This document shows, one piece after another, positions 58,758-64,000 of a stretch of 64,000 nt of DNA; positions within the stretch are counted from its first letter, which is position 1, and every line of letters begins with the position of its first letter. The DNA lies in assembly GCF_023856365.1 (NCBI RefSeq), contig NC_064534.1, positions 9,320,536 through 9,384,535 on the forward strand. Reading direction: 5' to 3'. The notes under the pieces were generated by a model, which worked only from the letters and a program-made list of their open reading frames with translations, was not told the origin of the DNA and searched no databases. The DNA is from Brienomyrus brachyistius. Its lineage: Eukaryota > Chordata > Actinopteri > Osteoglossiformes > Mormyridae. A program made the position numbers and the translations under genes.

Positions 58758-59454
58758 TGACAAACTCCTTAAACATACCGCCCGCTTCTATCTGCCAAAA
58801 GTAATTAACTTTTTGTACCTTGGGGGTAGCCCCCTGTATCACAAACGAATGCACAGTTCCCGCTGATTCACGGCAAAATTCTCGCAGCAGACCGAGAAAT
58901 GCTCCTCACAAACAGCCTCGATCTCAACTCGCTGGACCACTGACAGAGAAATATGCACTTTTACCGATCATCCGGTTCTGTGTGAAATCCCTTCCTGGAT
59001 GAGGCGGGACCCTGGGTGGGCCCCTACGTGGCCCCTGCAGCCAGTCACGTCTGCCAAGCAGATAAGACCCTGTCACTAACAGCTTCAGCAGGGGTACGAT
59101 TTAGAGGGTCAAGGCCGCTTAGGGGCCCGATCCTCTTTCCGGGGGGATTATCAGAAACAGAGCTGCATGCCCTGTAGCTCCAAATGCACCAAAAATGTAA
59201 GAAAAATGGAGTGGAAGTGCTGCCGGATATGGAGAGTACCGACTACCGGCCGAACATCAGGTGAGTTCACCTCTAACATCGCTCATGAGCCCATTAGAGG
59301 AGAAAGGCACATCTTTCAGCAGGACATCCTGATTTTATGGAGTTCCATGTGTCCCTAGATCAACAAGGGAGAGGCATGCGTTTCACTTCTTTAACCAATC
59401 ACAGTCTTCATTGTATGACGTCACCACATCGGCGTATTTTGAAGTTACGGCCCC

Positions 59455-59530
59455 TGCACGGAGGGGGAGTGGGATTCGAACCCACAACCCCAGTGGAATG
59501 AGGCAATGTGCTGCCCACCACATAAGGACC
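59455..59530 (-). mobile_element. SINE head fragment (tRNA-like)
   Basis: Plus-strand 'gtgggattcgaacccacaac' is the complement of a pol III B box. With 'gcaatgtgctgcccaccac' it matches the head of the SINE family. It is too short and lacks a clover-leaf, so it is not a tRNA gene. Confidence 0.6.
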
Positions 59531-61359
59531 GTGACAATCATTCTCTTATGACGCAGACATGGATGTCGCACTTAGCACCAAAATGCCGCGCTGGCAGGTG
59601 GGTGACGTGTGAAACAGCGCATTTAAAGACCACTTAAGGAGAGAGATGGACTAAACGGCTAGATGCGAACACAGGAGACAGGAAGCACACAGGGCTGACG
59701 GTGTGAATTACCAGCCCCACTCTCACTGGCCTCGTCAACTGATCCATTTTCTAAAGCCTTTTCTGGTGACACTTTCTATTGCTCTTTGAGAGGCGCTGTT
59801 TCGGTATAATTTACTACTCAGCCAGTTTAAGTTCTGCAGCACTGTTAATACAACAGTATTGGCGGGACAGAGATGCACCTTTCCTTGTTTTTCAGGGGAC
59901 TGTATTGGACATCCGTCACCCCAAGATCCAATCCCACTTTTCCCCTATGCGGTGACTGAGGGCATGAACCTACAGAACTACTGATGCTTATCTGAGCAGA
60001 GGCACCTTAGGCTTGAATTAGTTCCGCAAAAACACACTGTAACACCTTAGGGCTGTCAGACTGTCAGGATGAAAGTTTGGTAAACAAGTCAAATTTAGAA
60101 ACATTCTCTAAAAGTAGACTGAGCTATGGACTGGACACATGGTGTTCATGAGGGGGCGGGGCAAATGATGTCATATTTTTAATAGGTCCACCTGTTATGA
60201 GGGCCAGCTGGGCCTAACGGCCATTCCCAATGCCTTCACCGTCACACACAAAGTTCAGCTCCCATTCCGACCCGCAGGCTAACTCACGACAGCCACACAC
60301 TAACGCTAGCGAAGCGAAAACTGGCTTTCTCGAAAGGACAAGAGTAGGCGTAGCAATAAGGAGCCATGTTTAAAATTCTGGATGTATCCCAACTGCACCA
60401 GTCAGCTCACATGCGTTTAATCTCATTACCGGTCTATTAAACTATATGCTGCTTGCGGGGATCTTCAGCAAGGGCCTGCAGAGCAGCGCTGACTCATGCT
60501 CAGCCCAGAACGGCCGACGGTGGTCAAACGATGATCCGTAAGGCCTGGTTTGTCACAGACCGCTTTGGAGACAGATATACCTGTGTGTATAATGGCGACC
60601 ATTATAGAGATTAATTTGGCTAAATACCTTTCGTTCCAGAAATCAAAGAGCTTTTGTTTTCTAACAATGCAAAGCAGCCAAAAATGTCAGGAAAGAGATT
60701 ATAATACGCAGCTTGAACTGATCTGACAGTTGCTTTCATATACGCGTAAAGCCGAAGTTATTAAAACCATCATGTTTTACATTGTATCCTTCCTAAAATG
60801 ACTAAAAAAGGAATTTTGTCTGCTAATAAATCAAATGGTGATACATAGTAACAACTGGCTTGTAGTATTTAATTAGTACCGAGTCATCAACTAGGTATGT
60901 ACACCGTATCAGCACAGATGAGTCCAGTCATCAATGGGCAGATATTGTGTCAGTAGCGAAACGGGAAGTTCTATTACCGATACAAGAAGTAATGTTTTTG
61001 CGGTGATACATGCATCATGAATGAGCCACAGAGCCCATTCTTCGTAATGTCAAGAGGAATGGGGCCCGGAGTCATGTGCTAGGTTTCATGTCTGTGTCCC
61101 ACAGTAGAGCTGCACAATACACATCGTTTCAGCATCGTCGTCACCATGTCTGCACGTGCAATAATCACATGGTAGGACGCATGATGTTAAGTAAGGCAAA
61201 TTAAATCTGACACATAATGCTACAACTTTTTTGCTGCTTGATACAAAAGAAAAAATGTCACGTGGTTCTCATTTTTCATCACTGATCCGCAAGCAGAGTC
61301 TGTCTGATATTTACTCTGATTTAAGGGGTTTTGGATACATGGAGTTTGTTGCCAGTGCA

Positions 61360-61602
61360 TCCAGCTTCCAACCCAGCACAGGATAGGAGCCCATGAAGCA
61401 CAGGCCACAAGGCAGGAGTAAGACTGCAAGCAGGATGCCAGTCTGTCACATGACACCACCTCAGCATGACCCACCTTGGGCATTTCAGAGCATGCTTTCC
61501 TGCCTGTCTCTGGATTGAGGCATAAATTGCACAGCATAGGGAGAACATGCATGGCTACAAAGCGTGAGCTGGCATGCAAACAGCACTGCCCACCACCCAT
61601 AA
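61360..61602 (-). mobile_element. old SINE copy, antisense
   Basis: 'gataggagcccatgaagcac', 'ggatgccagtctgtcacatg', 'gggagaacatgcatggc' and 'gcaaacagcactgcccacc' follow SINE order on the minus strand. Minus-strand ORFs here are repeat-derived. Confidence 0.6.
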
Positions 61603-64000
61603 ATTAATCATATAGGTGGTAATCATATTAATGACCCCCAAAGCCTTGTAATACCGAGTGGATAAGGATGCTCAAGTGAATAATCTCACACCGTCAAGCC
61701 GGCACCTTGAGTAGGGAGTGGAAAATCCTGCAAAAAGCCAAAGACTCAGCTTCCCACCGAGGTCTCCTGTTTCATTCAGTTACGACGTGGTTCCTGCAGT
61801 TCCTGTTCTCTCCATTTATGCCAGCATGTCAGACTCGGTTTCCTGGCAACCTTGCATCATACGCACACATTTCTACTGTAATCTTCCCTCCTAATTTCTT
61901 ACTCTACCTAATCACTTTTTATGCCAAAGCATGCCTTTAGATTGCAGCTACTCTGGCTAACTTTCGAACAGATACTACAGTACTTTAGAGAAACGTAGGA
62001 ATAAAGTGCATTAAATAACTGGGCCACTTAAGCAAAGGGCAGTGCTTTGCAGTGGGGAGGGGGAGTGGTCCATGAGTGACATGGATCCTAAAAAATTGGA
62101 AATGAAGACTGATCTGTGTTGGGGATCTGAGTGGCAACCCCCACATAAGTGAAATAAGCAGCTGCTTAGGACCCAGTGGTCATCAGGCCCCCACCCTCCG
62201 ATTAGCCGGTCAATGTGAAGAAAGATAAATGACAGCTAGGTTAATAAAATTTTGATTAGCCCCCCAAAAAGGGTTGGGCTCTACACTGGCAGGTCACAAG
62301 ATCCTGGCTTGGTTGCTTATCCCAAGGACTCTTAAAAAAAAAAAATAGCCCCCTGGATTACAAACTCCTGAAAACTTTTGAGATTCTTTTTCTTCCGCAA
62401 TTTTTTTGGAGAATGGATGGGTGCTCGTAAATGCAATAGTATTATTCGATATGTATAAAGAGAAAGTGAAAATTCACCTGAAAGGGAGCGACATGCAGCG
62501 TAATTCGGGGTGAGTAATTACCAATGCTCTGCCTTACATCCAAAAGCTATGAACATAAAGCCCATCAAAGGGGCTGAGAAATCCAGAACGAATGGAATAG
62601 GAGAGCAAGGACAAAGGAGAGAGCGAGCGAGCTGGAAATGATACCCCTCTGTCTGCTGAAAAACTTGATTGGGACGAAGTACCCTTCCCTCCCACACCCC
62701 CGTATACCACCAACCTCTCTTTTGTTCCTGAATGTTTGATCTCAGAGAGGCACGTCTCCTGAACTAACAAGAACACCACCCTCCACCGGTGTGTCCGCCT
62801 CAGCACGCCCACCGGGCGTTTTCCCATCATCCCCGGTGTCTCGCCCACGCCCTGAGGAACAAACCATGAGCACCAGGGCGGGGGGACGCCAGCCCTCACC
62901 AAGCTGGCATTACTAATAATTAGCTAATTAATGTGACCTGTCACTGTTCGGAAGAATTCTCAAGGAATTGAAATAGACCAGACTTGCAAGCAGTAGCCGT
63001 TTGTTTAAAATGGGGGACAAAAGATGTGCGACAAGATAACCAGGGTCCTTTGTGTTTTAAGAGAGAAACTGTAAACCTCTTTAGTTTTTCTTAAAAAAAA
63101 AAAAACAAATTATATTATTGTAATTAGATAATAAATCAGGACACTCGGGACGCAATCCCTGCCAGAAATAAATGAATAAATGAATACTAAAACACAAAGG
63201 CCCGTAAATAATTAACAACAAAAATAACCACGCCTTGAGCAAAACAGACGTGAGTATGTGTGCGAGTCCGTGCCCTCCGTGACCTGCGGTCGGAAATGGG
63301 ATCCTGGCCCGGATCCTGTGGTGCCCCGAAGACTGAAAATCCGGGACGAATCCCTGATGCGTGTGGGAAGGAGAGCGGCCGAGGACAGCGGGCAAATCGG
63401 GGAGCGGAAGTTCAGTATCTGGCGATGGAGGGGCCATTGCATGCGCGGTGTTTTCGCGAACATGAAGCAAAAGTTAAATGGAAGCTGTGAGTGCTGTCGC
63501 AGTGACTGACAGGCAGACAGCAACAGGGCAAATTGCTTCAACTCTGTGGTGATGTGACACGAAGCAGCCTGCCTTTGACCCTGTCCACCAGCTTCAGTGA
63601 TCATTATTACGTGCGATAAACGTGGCATACGCACATCCACGCGTCGGTCTCCAGCTGAGAGCTTCCTGAGAAACAGCTGAACAGCTGGCGGTTGTTGCTG
63701 TGACAATGATTGTGCATCGCCCTGCCAACCTGGTCCTGCTCGGCACGATTTGCAAACCCCAAATGATCTGTCTCACATCCTTTCAGAGGATTTTGGTGTG
63801 CCTGTATACCTACACATCCTAATGGAAGGAATTCCTAATCAAACAACTAGCTCAGGTGCTGGTGGTTGTCACAGTAGATAGAAAAATATTACAAACATGA
63901 CACAACGGGGTCAAATTACAGGCTTATTTTTCCACCTGCAGTCTTGCAAAGAGAGCTTCTTAATTTCATGGTCTCTGGAGTCAAATTCTTAAAAATTACT

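Larger units (their letters stand above)
58267..64000 (-). other. probable glt1d1 intron reaching the window end
   Basis: I searched the minus strand for the preceding GLT1D1 exon (QGI-x-T-x-P-N, FNW motifs) and for N-terminal exons and saw none. The region holds old SINE pieces (58,520; 59,455; 61,360) and unique DNA. Confidence 0.5.

Noticed and set aside
59470..59495. tRNA gene, from a B-box-like gggattcgaaccc
   Set aside because: It is the antisense head of a SINE. No complete clover-leaf or terminator is present.
63081..63706. Overlapping ORFs of 129 and 164 codons near the window end
   Set aside because: No GLT1D1 N-terminal motif or other domain, and codons are not consistent with a family; judged chance ORFs.

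Overview
The window looks like nuclear DNA of a ray-finned fish, probably a teleost. It is intron-rich vertebrate sequence with (GT)n/(CA)n and homopolymer tracts. Many copies of a tRNA-derived SINE ending in (ATGG)n are present, plus a decayed CR1/L2/Rex1-type LINE, a deleted Gypsy-like LTR element, hAT-like MITEs and several minisatellites. No bacterial, organellar or viral gene set is visible. Almost all short ORFs are chance ORFs or repeat-driven. Two real gene loci can be supported.

(1) 51.0-58.3 kb, minus strand: the last six coding exons of glt1d1 (glycosyltransferase 1 domain containing 1, GT4 family). The splice phases join into one uninterrupted 214-residue C-terminal part containing the EX7E catalytic motif, followed by a 3' UTR and a candidate poly(A) signal. 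The 5' exons were not found up to position 64,000 and probably lie beyond the window.

(2) 6.3-47.7 kb, plus strand: scattered remnants of a TMEM132-family gene. They comprise an ectodomain exon at 6.3-6.6 kb, two copies of another ectodomain exon (39.5 and 43.0 kb), Ig-like region fragments at 44.7, 46.2 and 46.8-47.1 kb, and a transmembrane/cytoplasmic terminal exon at 47.2-47.7 kb with a second, out-of-order copy at 35.0-35.5 kb. Several pieces carry frameshifts or stops, one exon is split by about 500 bp, and others are missing, so I read the locus as a pseudogene. It faces glt1d1 tail to tail. In human, GLT1D1 and TMEM132D are also convergent neighbours on 12q24.3, so this is best explained as a decayed tmem132d (perhaps one of two teleost duplicates).

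Layout: 0-6 kb SINE copies and unique DNA; 6.3-6.6 kb tmem132d-like exon; 8.6-9.4 kb degenerate tandem array; 14.4-15.25 kb 21-bp minisatellite; 16.07-16.42 kb full-length SINE with target-site duplication; 20.5-21.7 kb deleted LTR element; 29.3-30.5 kb CpG-rich patch; 31.4-32.4 kb probable non-autonomous DNA transposon; 33.7-34.0 kb long palindrome; 35.0-36.6 kb tmem132d-like terminal-exon copy and decayed LINE; 39.4-47.7 kb remaining tmem132d-like pieces with a 59-bp array; 51.0-58.3 kb glt1d1; 58.3-64 kb probable glt1d1 intron with old SINEs. The family assignments rest on recalled family motifs and on conserved gene order, not on a database search.
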